DNA of 64,000 nucleotides from Rossellomorea marisflavi (GTDB lineage Bacteria; Bacillota; Bacilli; Bacillales; Bacillaceae_B), in contig NZ_CP047095.1 in NCBI RefSeq assembly GCF_009806575.1, positions 2,670,001-2,734,000 of the forward strand. Reading direction: 5' to 3'. Under the pieces are notes generated by a model that saw only the letters and a list, made by a program, of their open reading frames with translations, searched no databases and was not told the DNA's origin. Both the position numbers and the translations under genes were made by a program. Positions 38,124 through 47,351 of the stretch are shown here, piece after piece; the first letter of the stretch is position 1; every line of letters starts with the position of its first letter.

Positions 38124-38376
38124 GCTTTTCTTTGTCCAGCTACGGCGGGGTGACCCTCGAGGTCATAAGGCGCGCCGGACAAAAAGGCCAAGTGCGCCTT
38201 TTCGCCGTCCCTCCTTATGCTTGTCGGGTCAAAGCCCCCGCCTCCGCTTTTCTATTGTCCAGCTGCGGGGCTTAGGGGCTCGAGGTCATAAGCTGTACTG
38301 ATCAAAAAGGCAAAGGTCGCCTTTCCGCTCAGCCCATCTTATGCTTGTCGCCCCTAAGCAAAGCCCCTCCGCTTTT
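38124..38376. repeat. Two hairpin repeats inside the bkd operon
   Basis: Same family as at 3092 and 18247, with GCTTTTC borders at 38124, 38246 and 38371. Conserved parts are TGTCCAGCT, CTCGAGGTCATAAG and CTTATGCTTGTCG. Inner arms vary. The unit pair fills the gap between bkdAA and lpdV and would lie in the operon mRNA. Confidence 0.8.
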
Positions 38377-39800
38377 CTAGCCATGTATGGCTTTTCCGTC
38401 TACTGCCAGGGCGGCTTCGCCTATGGCTTCTGAGAGGGATGGATGCGGGTGGATGGTGTGGGCGATTTCCCACGGTGTTGCGTCAAGCACTTTGGCAAGT
38501 CCTGCTTCGGAGATCATGTCGGTGACGTGTGGACCGATCATGTGAACGCCTAGGAGGTCATCCGTTTCCTTGTCTGCGATAATTTTGACGAATCCGTCTG
38601 ATTCTCCGTAGACAAGGGCTTTTCCGATGGCCCTGAAATTGAATTTCCCGACTTTGACCTCGTGTCCTTCGTCTTTTGCTTGCTGTTCCGTCAATCCCAC
38701 ACTGGCGATTTCAGGACTGCTGTAGATGCATTTGGAAATGAGATTATAGTCGATTGGATGAGGCTTTTGATCAGCCAGATGCTCCACTGCCGTGATCCCT
38801 TCATGTGACGCGACGTGGGCAAGCTGCAAGCCACCGATCACATCTCCGATAGCATAGATATGGGATTCTTTCGTTTGGTAGTATTCATTTACTTCGATGA
38901 AGCCTTTTTCCACTTTGATATCTGTATTTTCAAGACCAATTCCCTCGACATTCGCCTGACGTCCAACGGAAACGAGGATCTTTTCAGCTTCGAAGGTTTT
39001 CGTTTCGCCTTTGTGCTCGGCACTGATTGCGACACTGCCTGAGCCTTTGTTCAGCGTATCAGAGAGGACTTTCGCGCCAGTGACGATCTTGACGCCTTTT
39101 TTCTTCATCAGTCTTTGCATTTCTTTAGCAATATCTTTATCTTCTGTCGGGACAATGGTGTCAGCATATTCGATGACCGTGACATCCACATCAAAATCAG
39201 ATAACATTGAAGCCCATTCAATCCCGATGACCCCGCCCCTACAATGATGATGGATTTCGGCAAGGATTCCAGGGCAAGAGCCTCATCTGAAGATAGTACA
39301 TGCGTTCCGTCAATCTCAAGGCCTGGCAGTGAGCGTGGGCGGGAGCCTGTTGCCACGATGACATTTTTCGGAATGAGCATGGCGTTGTCTTCACCGTTGT
39401 TCATCTCGACTGAAATGGTTCCCGGCATCGGCGAGAAGATGGATGGCCCAAGGATTCTTCCAAGTCCTTCGAAGACATCGATCTTTCCTTGCTTCATCAA
39501 GTGCTGTACACCTTTATGAAGGCCTTCGACGATGCTTTCTTTACGTGCCTGCACTTTAGGGAAGTCAAGCTCTACTCCGTTGATCTTCACACCAAAATCT
39601 TCACTGTGCTTTGCCGTTGCGTATACTTCGGCACTCCGGAGAAGCGCTTTACTTGGGATACATCCCTTATGTAGACATGTTCCTCCCAGTTTCCCTTTTT
39701 CCACGATTGCTGTTTTCAGACCCAATTGAGATGCACGGATGGCGGCGACGTAACCGCCTGTTCCTCCACCCAGAATGACAAGATCATATTCTTCAGCCAT
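38377..39800 (-). pseudogene. lpdV: Dihydrolipoyl dehydrogenase (E3 of BKDH), one frameshift
   Basis: About 474 residues when corrected. FAD motif LVILGGGTGGYVAAIRASQLG, redox disulfide GGTCLHKGCIPSK, FAD ATG motif VIVATGSRPR, NAD-binding IIIVGAG, FAD Asp in IYAIGDVIGG, and C-terminal HPHPSLSEA with the catalytic His-Glu. The frame breaks within the NAD motif at CCCC 39231-39234 (plus strand); one extra base gives VGAGVIGIEWASMLSDFDVDVTVIEYAD without interruption. It reoxidises the lipoamide of BkdB. The lesion falls in a conserved motif at a homopolymer, so an error in the sequence is likelier than a real mutation. Confidence 0.88.
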
Positions 39801-39814
39801 TGTTCATGACCTCC

Positions 39815-40924
39815 TTATTGTATCCGGGCCTCACTTTTTGACGTTCCCGGATATTCTTTGTATTCTTCTTCCTGTTTGAGTACACGCAATGCCCCTTCAG
39901 CAAGGGCCTGAAGTTCATTTTCACCAGGTTGGATGATCACATCGGCGATCCAGCTGATTCGTTTCGAAATGGCTTTGACGAACCCTTTTCCGTATGCAAG
40001 TCCTCCCGTCAGGATGATTGCATCCACCTTGCCGCTCAGCACCGCGCTGGCTGCGCCTATTTCCTTGGCGATTTGATAAGCCATGGCATCATAGACATGG
40101 CGGGCCTGTTCATCTCCATTTTCGATCATCTTTTCTACTTTAACTGCATCGCTTGTACCGAGGTATCCTACAAGACCACCCTGTCCGACAAGCTTCTTCA
40201 TGATCTCTTCGCGGTAGTAATCCCCTGAAAAGCACAGGTCGACAAGGTCCCCGGCTGGGACTGTTCCAGCGCGTTCTGGACTGAAGGGACCGTCGCCATG
40301 CAGTCCATTATTGACGTCGATGACTTTCCCGAGATGATGGACACCAACGGTGATCCCACCTCCCATATGGGTGATGATCAGGTTCAGCTCTTCATATTTC
40401 TTACCGAGCTGCTTGGCCACCCTTCTTGCGACCGCCTTCTGATTAAGGGCATGGAAAATGCTTCTGCGCTCGATCAAGGAAAACCCTGACACCCTGGCGA
40501 GAGGTTGGAGCTCGTCCACTACCACCGGGTCGACGATATAGGATGGGATATTGAGCCCGGAGGCGATTTCGAATGCAAGGATGCCTCCGAGATTCGATGC
40601 ATGCTGTCCGGATACACCTTCTTTTAGGTCGCGGAGCATCTCTTCGTTCACAAGATAGGTTCCACCTTCAATGGGCTTCAGAAGGCCTCCCCGTCCACAG
40701 ACGGCACTCAATTTGGATATATTGATCCCTTCTTCATCGAGAGCTTCGAGTATCGTATGCTTACGGAACTCATATTGATCAATGATAGTCGGGTATTGAT
40801 TGATCGTTTCGGTTTCATGACGGATCGTCTTTTCAAAAACGGAACGGTCTTCATCGAAGACCCCGATTTTAGTCGATGTGGATCCCGGGTTGATGACTAG
40901 GATCCGGTGCTTGATTTCTTGCAC
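39815..40924 (-). CDS. buk: Butyrate/branched-chain fatty acid kinase
   Basis: 369-residue acetokinase-family kinase. N-terminal phosphate motif [35 protein letters not shown] and [11 protein letters not shown] are visible. It converts acyl-phosphate plus ADP to the acid plus ATP, after Ptb. GTG 40924 lies 8 nt from GGAGG and starts the family N terminus; a TTG five codons earlier overlaps the ribosome site. Between bcd and lpdV in the operon. Confidence 0.93.
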   Translation of the reverse strand: MQEIKHRILVINPGSTSTKIGVFDEDRSVFEKTIRHETETINQYPTIIDQYEFRKHTILEALDEEGINISKLSAVCGRGGLLKPIEGGTYLVNEEMLRDLKEGVSGQHASNLGGILAFEIASGLNIPSYIVDPVVVDELQPLARVSGFSLIERRSIFHALNQKAVARRVAKQLGKKYEELNLIITHMGGGITVGVHHLGKVIDVNNGLHGDGPFSPERAGTVPAGDLVDLCFSGDYYREEIMKKLVGQGGLVGYLGTSDAVKVEKMIENGDEQARHVYDAMAYQIAKEIGAASAVLSGKVDAIILTGGLAYGKGFVKAISKRISWIADVIIQPGENELQALAEGALRVLKQEEEYKEYPGTSKSEARIQ

Positions 40925-41004
40925 AGCAGTAACCTCCAATAGGGCGAATTATATCTTTATTCTCTCTATTCCAAGGACCCCCTGATGACAAAATGTCTTT
41001 TACA

Positions 41005-41049
41005 CAAAGATGGGGCACCCCTCCTTTTTTGGAGGAGCACCCATCTTTG
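41005..41049 (-). terminator. Hairpin between bcd and buk
   Basis: CAAAGATGGG and CCCATCTTTG form the outer stem and CCTCC/GGAGG the inner one, with a T6 loop on the plus strand. Only a weak T run follows on the minus strand, so it may attenuate or protect mRNA ends within the operon. Confidence 0.55.
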
Positions 41050-41053
41050 TGAA

Positions 41054-42148
41054 TTAGCGGCGGCTAAGGATGTGATGTCCGTTTTGAAGGAATTGACTTC
41101 TTGAACGGCGCATTTTTTCGATGCGTTCTTCTGCCATGCGGTCAGCGGCTACATACGTAGGAACATGATCACGCTTGGCGATTTCGATTACGCGCTCGAC
41201 GTTATTATAAACCTGTTCGACCTTTTTCATGGCTCTCTCGCTGTTATATCCATAAAGCTCATCAGCTACGTTGATGACCCCACCTGCGTTGATGACATAA
41301 TCCGGAGCATAGACGATTCCCATTTCGTGGATGGCATCTCCGTGACGGGCTTCTTTCAGCTGGTTATTCGCAGCTCCGGCAATCACCTTGGCTTTCAGCT
41401 GTGGAATCGTTTCATCATTAATGATGGCACCGAGGGCACAAGGCGCGAAGATGTCACAGTCTACTCCATAGATTTCATTGGTATCTACAGCTTTAGCACC
41501 AAACTCTTCCACGGCACGCTGAACGGCTTCTTTATTGATATCCGTTACGATCAGATTGGCTCCTTCTTCGTGAAGGTGGCGGCACATATTGTACGCAACA
41601 TTACCCACACCTTGGACTGCAATGGTTTTGCCTTCAAGCGAATCCGTTCCGAATGCTTCCTTGGCTGCCGCTTTGATTCCGCGGTACACGCCGTAAGCTG
41701 TTACAGGGGATGGATTCCCTGATGAACCGAATGCAGGAGAGATCCCTGTTACATAATCGGTTTCTTCGTGGATCAGGTCCATGTCCGCAACGGTTGTACC
41801 TACATCCTCTGCCGTGATATAACGGCCATTCAGCCCTTGGATATAGCGTCCGAATGCACGGAACATCTCTTCGTTCTTGTCTTTGCGCGGGTCTCCGATG
41901 ATGACGGTCTTACCGCCTCCGAGATTCAATCCGGCTGCAGCATTCTTGTAAGTCATACCTTTGGCAAGGCGAAGGGCGTCTTCGATTGCCGCTTCCTCTG
42001 ATTCATATGTCCACATGCGTGTTCCGCCGAGTGCAGGGCCGAGAGTGGTATCGTGGATGGCGATGATGGCTTTCAAGCCTGATTCCTGATCTTGGCAGAA
42101 TACCAATTGTTCGTAATCGTATTGTTCCATATAGCTGAAGATTTTCAT
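41054..42148 (-). CDS. bcd: Leucine (branched-chain amino acid) dehydrogenase
   Basis: 364 residues, nearly collinear with B. subtilis Bcd. Glu/Leu/Phe/Val dehydrogenase signature [16 protein letters not shown] with the catalytic Lys, [15 protein letters not shown], and the NAD motif [12 protein letters not shown]. It deaminates Leu, Val and Ile reversibly to the 2-oxo acids fed to BKDH. C-terminal [22 protein letters not shown] is the family ending. Confidence 0.96.
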   Translation of the reverse strand: MKIFSYMEQYDYEQLVFCQDQESGLKAIIAIHDTTLGPALGGTRMWTYESEEAAIEDALRLAKGMTYKNAAAGLNLGGGKTVIIGDPRKDKNEEMFRAFGRYIQGLNGRYITAEDVGTTVADMDLIHEETDYVTGISPAFGSSGNPSPVTAYGVYRGIKAAAKEAFGTDSLEGKTIAVQGVGNVAYNMCRHLHEEGANLIVTDINKEAVQRAVEEFGAKAVDTNEIYGVDCDIFAPCALGAIINDETIPQLKAKVIAGAANNQLKEARHGDAIHEMGIVYAPDYVINAGGVINVADELYGYNSERAMKKVEQVYNNVERVIEIAKRDHVPTYVAADRMAEERIEKMRRSRSQFLQNGHHILSRR

Positions 42149-42184
42149 GAGTGTTTCCCCCTATTTATACGTTAGTTGTGTTCG

Positions 42185-43093
42185 TTAGCGGTTTTCTGAA
42201 GAGCAGATGGCGAGTGCCAATGAGTACAGCTTGCTCTCTGCCAGGTCCGACCTGGATGTTAATACGATTGGTGCTGTGGCTCCCGAAATGACGGCAGCCA
42301 CCTTGGCCCCTGCGAAATACATAAGGGACTTATAAAGGACGTTTCCTGCTTCTATAGTAGGCACCAGGAGGATATCCGCTTCTCCGGCCACCTCGCTGAC
42401 AATTCCTTTTTGTCTCGCCGCAATCGATGAAACGGCGTTATCGAGTGCAAGCGGCCCGTCCACCAGGCAATCTTTGATTTGTCCCCGTTGGTTCATCACC
42501 GTCAGGGCGGCAGCATCCAATGTAGCCTGCATTTGCGGGTTGATGACCTCAACGGCTGCGAGAGGAGCTACTTTCGGCTGGTCGATTCCGATGGACCGGG
42601 CAACCGAAACGGTATTTTGAATGATCTGGGCCTTTTGCCCAAGGTCCGGTGAAATGTTCATGGCGGCATCAGTCACAAAAACGAGTTTTTCAAATCCTTC
42701 AACTTCGAAGGCGGCTGCGTGCGATAGCACATTCCCGGTCCTAAGACCCCACTCTTTATTCAGTACAGCTTTGAGGAGGACCGAAGTGGAAACATGCCCT
42801 TTCATCAAAACGTCTGCTTCTTTTTTGTTGACGGCCTGAACGGCAAGTTCTGCAGCATTTTGCACGGAAGGTGAATGGATGATTTTAATCCTGGCACTTT
42901 CCAGAAGATCGCGCTGTGATTCTTCCATCACCTGTTCGATCTTCTCCCTGTCACCGAAAAGCAGGAACTCAGCCATCCCATGTTCCACGGCCATGGATAC
43001 AGCCTTCAGGACTTCTTTATCTTCCGCCGCAGCAACAGCTACAGTGGCATTTTCCTTGCGGGTTGCTAGGTCTACTAGAGATTGGAGATTCAT
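42185..43093 (-). CDS. ptb: Phosphate butyryltransferase
   Basis: 302 residues of the Pta/Ptb family. VLMKGHVSTSVLLKAVLN, FVTDAAMNISPDLGQKAQIIQN, VDGPLALDNAV and LLVPTIEAGNVLYKSLMYFAGA are hallmarks. It exchanges CoA for phosphate on branched acyl-CoAs. First gene of the operon ptb-bcd-buk-lpdV-bkdAA-bkdAB-bkdB, directly behind a sigma-54-type promoter. Confidence 0.95.
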   Translation of the reverse strand: MNLQSLVDLATRKENATVAVAAAEDKEVLKAVSMAVEHGMAEFLLFGDREKIEQVMEESQRDLLESARIKIIHSPSVQNAAELAVQAVNKKEADVLMKGHVSTSVLLKAVLNKEWGLRTGNVLSHAAAFEVEGFEKLVFVTDAAMNISPDLGQKAQIIQNTVSVARSIGIDQPKVAPLAAVEVINPQMQATLDAAALTVMNQRGQIKDCLVDGPLALDNAVSSIAARQKGIVSEVAGEADILLVPTIEAGNVLYKSLMYFAGAKVAAVISGATAPIVLTSRSDLAESKLYSLALAICSSENR

Positions 43094-43143
43094 GTATGTG
43101 ATTCAACCCCTTTTTACAATTATCGGTTCCACTATTCTATCTC

Positions 43144-43159
43144 GCAAGAAGCGTGCCAA
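43144..43159 (-). promoter_or_regulatory. SigL (sigma-54) promoter of the bkd operon
   Basis: TTGGCACGCTTCTTGC on the minus strand fits TTGGCAC-N5-TTGC exactly (-24 GG and -12 GC). It lies about 50 bp upstream of ptb and downstream of bkdR, as in B. subtilis. Confidence 0.9.
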
Positions 43160-43171
43160 CTTTCAAAAGCA

Positions 43172-43185
43172 TGAAAACGCTTCAT
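43172..43185 (-). promoter_or_regulatory. Candidate cre between BkdR site and SigL promoter
   Basis: TGAAAACGCTTCAT matches cre at 13 of 14 positions. It lies 12 bp upstream of the -24 element, between the activator site and the promoter. Confidence 0.5.
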
Positions 43186-43210
43186 TAAACGAAATGTGAT
43201 CATGCAATTT

Positions 43211-43227
43211 TTTGCAGGGTCTGCAAA
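43211..43227. promoter_or_regulatory. Candidate BkdR upstream activating site
   Basis: Perfect palindrome TTTGCAG-GGT-CTGCAAA located about 50-65 bp upstream of the -24 element and abutting the bkdR stop. A second TTGCA half-site lies at 43202-43207. Position and symmetry fit an enhancer for a FIS-type HTH dimer. Confidence 0.55.
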
Positions 43228-45291
43228 TTATTTCATGCTATTTATTTCAATGTTATATTTTTCAATTTTATAGTACAGGTTCCTGACAGAAACATTCAGT
43301 GCTTTCGCCGTGGCTGTCTTGTTCCCTTTATGTTGCGCTAAAACCGACTGGATTATCTGTTTTTCATACCACTCGAGGCGTGCATTCAAATCTGTCTCTA
43401 CCGGATCAGACTCCATCTCGGTTGCACGCCCCTTCGCATGACCCATGGAGGAAAGATGCTTTTCGTCTATATACGTTTCACTTGCCTCCATGAATATGAC
43501 GGCTCTGCCAAGTACGTTTTCCAGCTCGCGCACGTTCCCTGGCCAGTCATGCTCCATCAGCTTCACCGTGGCCTTTTTCGTCAGCCCTTCCACCTTACGC
43601 CCGTAATCCTGATTGATCTTGGTGATGAGACGTTCGGATATCAACGGGATATCGCCTTTTCGCTGGCGAAGGGGCGGGATCTGGATCGGCATTCGATTGA
43701 GGCGGTAATAAAGATCCTCCCTGAATGACCCGTCCCCCATGCCTTTCTCGAGGTTCACATTGGTGGCGGCAATCACCCGGACGTTTATGGGGATGGACTT
43801 GGTTCCTCCCACCCGGACGATTTCTTGTTCCTGGAGCACCCTTAAAAGCTTCGCCTGCGTGCTGGCACTCAGCTCCCCGATCTCATCAAGGAAAATGCTC
43901 CCATTATTCGCTTCTTCAAAGAGACCCCGCTTGCCCCCGCGCTTCGCTCCGGAAAACGCGCCGTCTTCATAACCGAACAGCTCACTTTCCAACAAGTTTT
44001 CAGCCAGGGCAGCACAGTTGACCCGGATGAACTTGTTGAACTTCCGGTCACTTGCATTATGTATGGCATGGGCAAACAGTTCCTTTCCGGTGCCGGATTC
44101 ACCCCGCAGCAAGACGGTAGCCGGCGTCTTTGCCCCAAGCTTCGCCTGTTCGATGGCAATTTTCATTTCTTCGGATGTCCCGATGATATCGTCAAAAATG
44201 TATTTTGCCTCTAGGGTCCGGATGATCCTGCGTGCCCGGTCCAATTCATTCGTGAGGGATTGGATCTCCGACATATCATGGATGACGCCGACGCTCCCTT
44301 TCAAAATGTCATTGACGATGATCGGTGCCACATTGACGATGACTTCCTTCCGCTTCGGGCCGACGCGCATCCTCGTGCCCCTGATGGCCTTTCGGGTCCT
44401 GAGGACTTTGAGATGGATGCTTTCACCTTCGGAAATATCCGCAGTTGCCGGCTGCCCGATCACCTCTCCACTGGAAAGACCCGTGATTCTCGTATAGGCG
44501 GGATTGATCAAGATCCCCTTCCCATCCTCATCCACGACAGATATGGCATCATCACTTGATTGGATGATGGCTTCAAGCATCGTCTGGATTTCTTTTAGAT
44601 CCGTGATCTGTTCGGCAAGGTTCACCACTTCGGTAATATCCTTGAACACCGAAAATGCACCGATTACTTCATCCGAGGATGTGATCATCGGGATCCTGCT
44701 CGAAATGATCTTCAAACCGTTCTGGAGGATCACTTCTTGATTGATTTCAGGCCTCCTTGTTTCGATGGTCGAGAGCAGCCGGCTTTCCGGCACGACTTCA
44801 AGGATGTTCCGGTTCAAAGCATCCTCCCCGCTGATCCCCGTCATGCGCTGGGCACTTTGATTGAAAAGGATGATCTTACCCCTGTGATCAATTCCAATCA
44901 TCCCGTCATCCGTTGAATTGAATATGAGATCCCGCTTGAAGGATTCACTAGTGAGTTCATGGATCAGCTCTTCTTTTTCCTCGAGGAGCTTGGAAATGAG
45001 AAATGCGACACTTCCGGGGATGAGCACGGTATTCTTCCCGCGTCGATCCCTGATGTCTTCAAACACTGCCTGATCCCCCGTCACCTCGATGACGATATCT
45101 ATGGAAGAGTCAAGATACGGTCGCCAATCATCTCCGACCGCGATGCCCCATTCCCCGGCAAGCTTTACCCCGGGAGCCTGCCTGTCCACATCGATGACCG
45201 CTACTACATTCATGGAAGAGGCTTCGTGGAGAATTTTCAAGATCGCCACCCCACCTTTTCCTCCCCCTACTATGAGAACATCCTGCAACAT
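43228..45291 (-). CDS. bkdR: Sigma-54-dependent transcriptional activator BkdR
   Basis: 687 residues. Residues 1-95 form a Rossmann-like segment ([25 protein letters not shown]). Two PAS domains follow (about 115-235 and 236-345). The AAA+ domain has Walker A GESGTGKE (397-404), the sigma-54 loop as GAFSGA (444-449; GAFTGA is usual), and Walker [13 protein letters not shown]-terminal FIS-type helix-turn-helix ([25 protein letters not shown]) ends the protein. It activates the bkd operon downstream through SigL. The sensed signal is unknown. Confidence 0.93.
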   Translation of the reverse strand: MLQDVLIVGGGKGGVAILKILHEASSMNVVAVIDVDRQAPGVKLAGEWGIAVGDDWRPYLDSSIDIVIEVTGDQAVFEDIRDRRGKNTVLIPGSVAFLISKLLEEKEELIHELTSESFKRDLIFNSTDDGMIGIDHRGKIILFNQSAQRMTGISGEDALNRNILEVVPESRLLSTIETRRPEINQEVILQNGLKIISSRIPMITSSDEVIGAFSVFKDITEVVNLAEQITDLKEIQTMLEAIIQSSDDAISVVDEDGKGILINPAYTRITGLSSGEVIGQPATADISEGESIHLKVLRTRKAIRGTRMRVGPKRKEVIVNVAPIIVNDILKGSVGVIHDMSEIQSLTNELDRARRIIRTLEAKYIFDDIIGTSEEMKIAIEQAKLGAKTPATVLLRGESGTGKELFAHAIHNASDRKFNKFIRVNCAALAENLLESELFGYEDGAFSGAKRGGKRGLFEEANNGSIFLDEIGELSASTQAKLLRVLQEQEIVRVGGTKSIPINVRVIAATNVNLEKGMGDGSFREDLYYRLNRMPIQIPPLRQRKGDIPLISERLITKINQDYGRKVEGLTKKATVKLMEHDWPGNVRELENVLGRAVIFMEASETYIDEKHLSSMGHAKGRATEMESDPVETDLNARLEWYEKQIIQSVLAQHKGNKTATAKALNVSVRNLYYKIEKYNIEINSMK

Positions 45292-45419
45292 TCTTCACCC
45301 CATCGCTTTGTCCGTGCAATATATTTCACAGTTCCATTTTACCTCACAAGGGCCACCTTGACAATTTTCATGATGGAGGTAAAATTCAAGTAAGTGGATA
45401 CAAAGGGGAAATGTACATA

Positions 45420-45659
45420 ATGTCACGCCTTATCGCTTTGATCATCATGCTCATACCCGGTGCATTTGCAGCGCTTGGTATCAAGCTTATGAGGGACATG
45501 CTCTTCGGCATCCTGCAGCCTCCCATACCGTACCTCTGGCTGCAATTCATTCTCGGTCTTGTCTTTTTCGTGGTCGGCCTGGGATTCATTGCAGGATTCG
45601 TTCTCCATAGGGACCGGAAAAGGAACAAAGTTCAACCTCGTTTCACGAAAAAAAGCTAG
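45420..45659 (+). CDS. yqzF: DUF2627 membrane protein YqzF
   Basis: 79-residue protein with two hydrophobic helices (LIALIIMLIPGAFAALGIKLM and LQFILGLVFFVVGLGFIAGFVL), a short loop with PPIPYLW and a basic C terminus (HRDRKRNK). This is the DUF2627 pattern, found beside yqiK and bkdR in Bacillus. The ATG at 45420 opens the conserved MSRLIAL; an ATG three codons earlier is too near the ribosome site. Function unknown. Confidence 0.8.
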   Translation: MSRLIALIIMLIPGAFAALGIKLMRDMLFGILQPPIPYLWLQFILGLVFFVVGLGFIAGFVLHRDRKRNKVQPRFTKKS

Positions 45660-45678
45660 CCCGGGGGCTAGCTTTTTT
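45650..45678. terminator. Bidirectional terminator between yqzF and yqiK
   Basis: AAAAAGCTAGCCC pairs with GGGCTAGCTTTTT with A and T runs on both sides. It overlaps the yqzF stop and the yqiK stop region. Confidence 0.85.
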
Positions 45679-46396
45679 CTGTATTCCTGATTCCGATTGC
45701 ACGTTCGGGGAAATCGGTAATGAGGGCAGGACACCGTATGTGGAGCAGCCTTTTCATCGACGTTTCCTTATTCACCGTGTAGGGCCGCACCAGCACACCC
45801 GCCTTCACCGACTGCAGGATCATGTCATCGGTTACGGCATTGAGGTTCGGATGGATGGCACCTGCCCCGATGGAACGGGCATAGGACCAAGGCATGAAAA
45901 GCCTGTTCGAGTACAGGGCTGCCACTTCAACTGCCGGATTCAGCTTCTTGCACTTGACAAGGGAGTAGTGATTGAAGGAAGAGATGATGATCCGATCATC
46001 GTATCCATATTCCCTGCTCAGTTCAAAGATTTTCTCTTCGAGGCCTGTATAGTCCATGACGCTGTTCTTCAATTCGATATTACAGAGGAGATCATTCCCC
46101 CTCATCCATTCGAACACTTCGATCAAAGAAGGCACCCGGCATCGTCGGAGCATCTTCCATTTTCCGTTCGCCCTGAGCTTTTGTATATCCTTGAGGGTGA
46201 CATCTTTGACAAATCCCTTACCATTCGTCGTACGATCGAGTGTTTCGTCGTGGATGACGACCACCTGATCGTCCGAGGTGAGCTGTACATCAATTTCGAT
46301 CCCATCCGCCCCGACCCGGGCTGCCTCGGCGAACGCTTCCAATGTATTCTCAGGATGAGTCCCTGCAGAACCCCTGTGGGCAAAGATCAATGTCAT
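45668..46396 (-). CDS. yqiK: Glycerophosphodiester phosphodiesterase YqiK
   Basis: 242-residue GDPD. Catalytic His and Arg in FAHRGSAGTHPENTLEAF, metal-binding Glu/Asp in GIEIDVQLTSDDQVVVIHDETLDRTT, and CNIELKN later. No signal peptide, so it acts in the cytosol on glycerophosphodiesters. ATG 46396 is preferred; 46477 gives a non-conserved extension reaching the spo0A terminator. Directly downstream of spo0A, as in B. subtilis. Confidence 0.9.
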   Translation of the reverse strand: MTLIFAHRGSAGTHPENTLEAFAEAARVGADGIEIDVQLTSDDQVVVIHDETLDRTTNGKGFVKDVTLKDIQKLRANGKWKMLRRCRVPSLIEVFEWMRGNDLLCNIELKNSVMDYTGLEEKIFELSREYGYDDRIIISSFNHYSLVKCKKLNPAVEVAALYSNRLFMPWSYARSIGAGAIHPNLNAVTDDMILQSVKAGVLVRPYTVNKETSMKRLLHIRCPALITDFPERAIGIRNTEKS

Positions 46397-46456
46397 ACCT
46401 TCACGTCCTTTTTTTGCATCTATGTAGGGTGGGTACCCTTTCGCACAAAAATAAAA

Positions 46457-46474
46457 ACCCGGCAGGCACCGGGT
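46457..46474 (-). terminator. Terminator of spo0A
   Basis: ACCCGG/CCGGGT stem with 6-nt loop, followed on the minus strand by TTTTATTTTT. It lies about 20 bp after the spo0A stop and now ends transcripts coming from the prophage side. Confidence 0.75.
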
Positions 46475-46494
46475 CATCCGTTCTACTTACCCTT

Positions 46495-46590
46495 TCAAGA
46501 GGCCTTATGCTCCAAACGCAGCTTGTCAGCCACCATCGCAATGAACTCAGAATTGGTCGGTTTTGCTTTTGTCATGCTTACAGTATAACC
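46495..46590 (-). pseudogene. spo0A: 3' end of spo0A, cut off by prophage
   Basis: On the minus strand the last 31 codons read GYTVS, then [18 protein letters not shown] and LRLEHKAS, stop at 46495-46497. This is the C-terminal end of Spo0A, the master regulator of sporulation, identical in character to B. subtilis. Immediately upstream (from 46591) the similarity stops: the preceding codons read DRYNN instead of the Spo0A SISSLF. The rest of the DNA-binding domain and receiver domain are therefore not here. The fragment, its terminator and yqiK keep the normal chromosomal order. It lies within or next to the attachment core of the prophage. Confidence 0.92.
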
Positions 46591-46591
46591 G

Positions 46592-46706
46592 TTATTATAT
46601 CGGTCTTTGAAAGGAATTATTCGAGATATAAACGTACATATTTATCGGTAACTCATCGGGATATTTATCGGTAATTACGGTTTGTAACCGCTAACTAAAC
46701 TATAAC
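46592..46706. other. Prophage attachment region with repeated arm-like sites
   Basis: Just on the phage side of the spo0A fragment are two exact copies of ATATTTATCGGTAA (46638-46651, 46661-46674), 23 bp apart, a related TTATATCGGT at 46594-46603, and TAACCG/TAACGG elements around 46685-46706. Repeated short sites next to an att core are what arm-type integrase or excisionase sites look like. No integrase gene is in the window. Confidence 0.5.
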
Positions 46707-46809
46707 GGAAATTCAGCGTTATGACAAGCGATTATAATTTGGCGATTTGGGAGGAATTAGGCGTTAATGAGTCGAATTTACTATTATACTTGTAACGAGG
46801 AGGCCGATT

Positions 46810-47334
46810 ATGAAAAGAACGGTGGATAAAGACAAATTATCGTCAGCACAAACGCAACTAGTATTCGATTTTGTTCAGTGCTTATTCGAAGGTGACGTCG
46901 CGAACTACTGGAGTAAGATTTGTCGAGTTGACCAGGCGAGGATACTCGGAAGGTATGACGCGTTGGTGGAGGCGGGCAGTTTGCCTGGCGTCAATTTCGA
47001 GGAGTATGTAAAAACGGAAGTTAAGGCGAAGCAAGAAGGCTTTTACGCTGCGATTCGAGAAAACTTCGGCATTTCCCATTTCGTCCGTCATACGAATCAC
47101 GGTGACGTCATGGTTTTCGCTTATGAAAATATACGTGGGCCAGTCGCTTACATTGCCGAGACTATGCGCAACGTATACCCGATACTACTGACGTTGGATG
47201 CCCGCAGTGAGAAAAGCGAAATCAGCCTCGAATGGAAAGTGCGCTTTTTTGAGGATTATTGGTTCGAGGAAGTAGACGTGGATAAATGGATCGATGAGCA
47301 AATCGAGGGTATGTACGAGCCAGCCGACGATTAA
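46810..47334 (+). CDS. Phage protein of unknown function at the att end
   Basis: 174 residues, no family recognised, no signal peptide or membrane helix. It starts after GAGGAGG with good spacing and has its own upstream A/T-rich region (46730-46800). Sequence is acidic near the C terminus (EEVDVDKWIDEQIEGMYEPADD) and has aromatic-rich segments such as FFEDYWFEEVDVD. It is the only plus-strand gene in this part of the prophage, convergent with the lysis genes and nearest to spo0A. That position is typical of a lysogenic-conversion or accessory gene. Confidence 0.6.
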   Translation: MKRTVDKDKLSSAQTQLVFDFVQCLFEGDVANYWSKICRVDQARILGRYDALVEAGSLPGVNFEEYVKTEVKAKQEGFYAAIRENFGISHFVRHTNHGDVMVFAYENIRGPVAYIAETMRNVYPILLTLDARSEKSEISLEWKVRFFEDYWFEEVDVDKWIDEQIEGMYEPADD

Positions 47335-47351
47335 GCCGGCCAACCTGCGGT

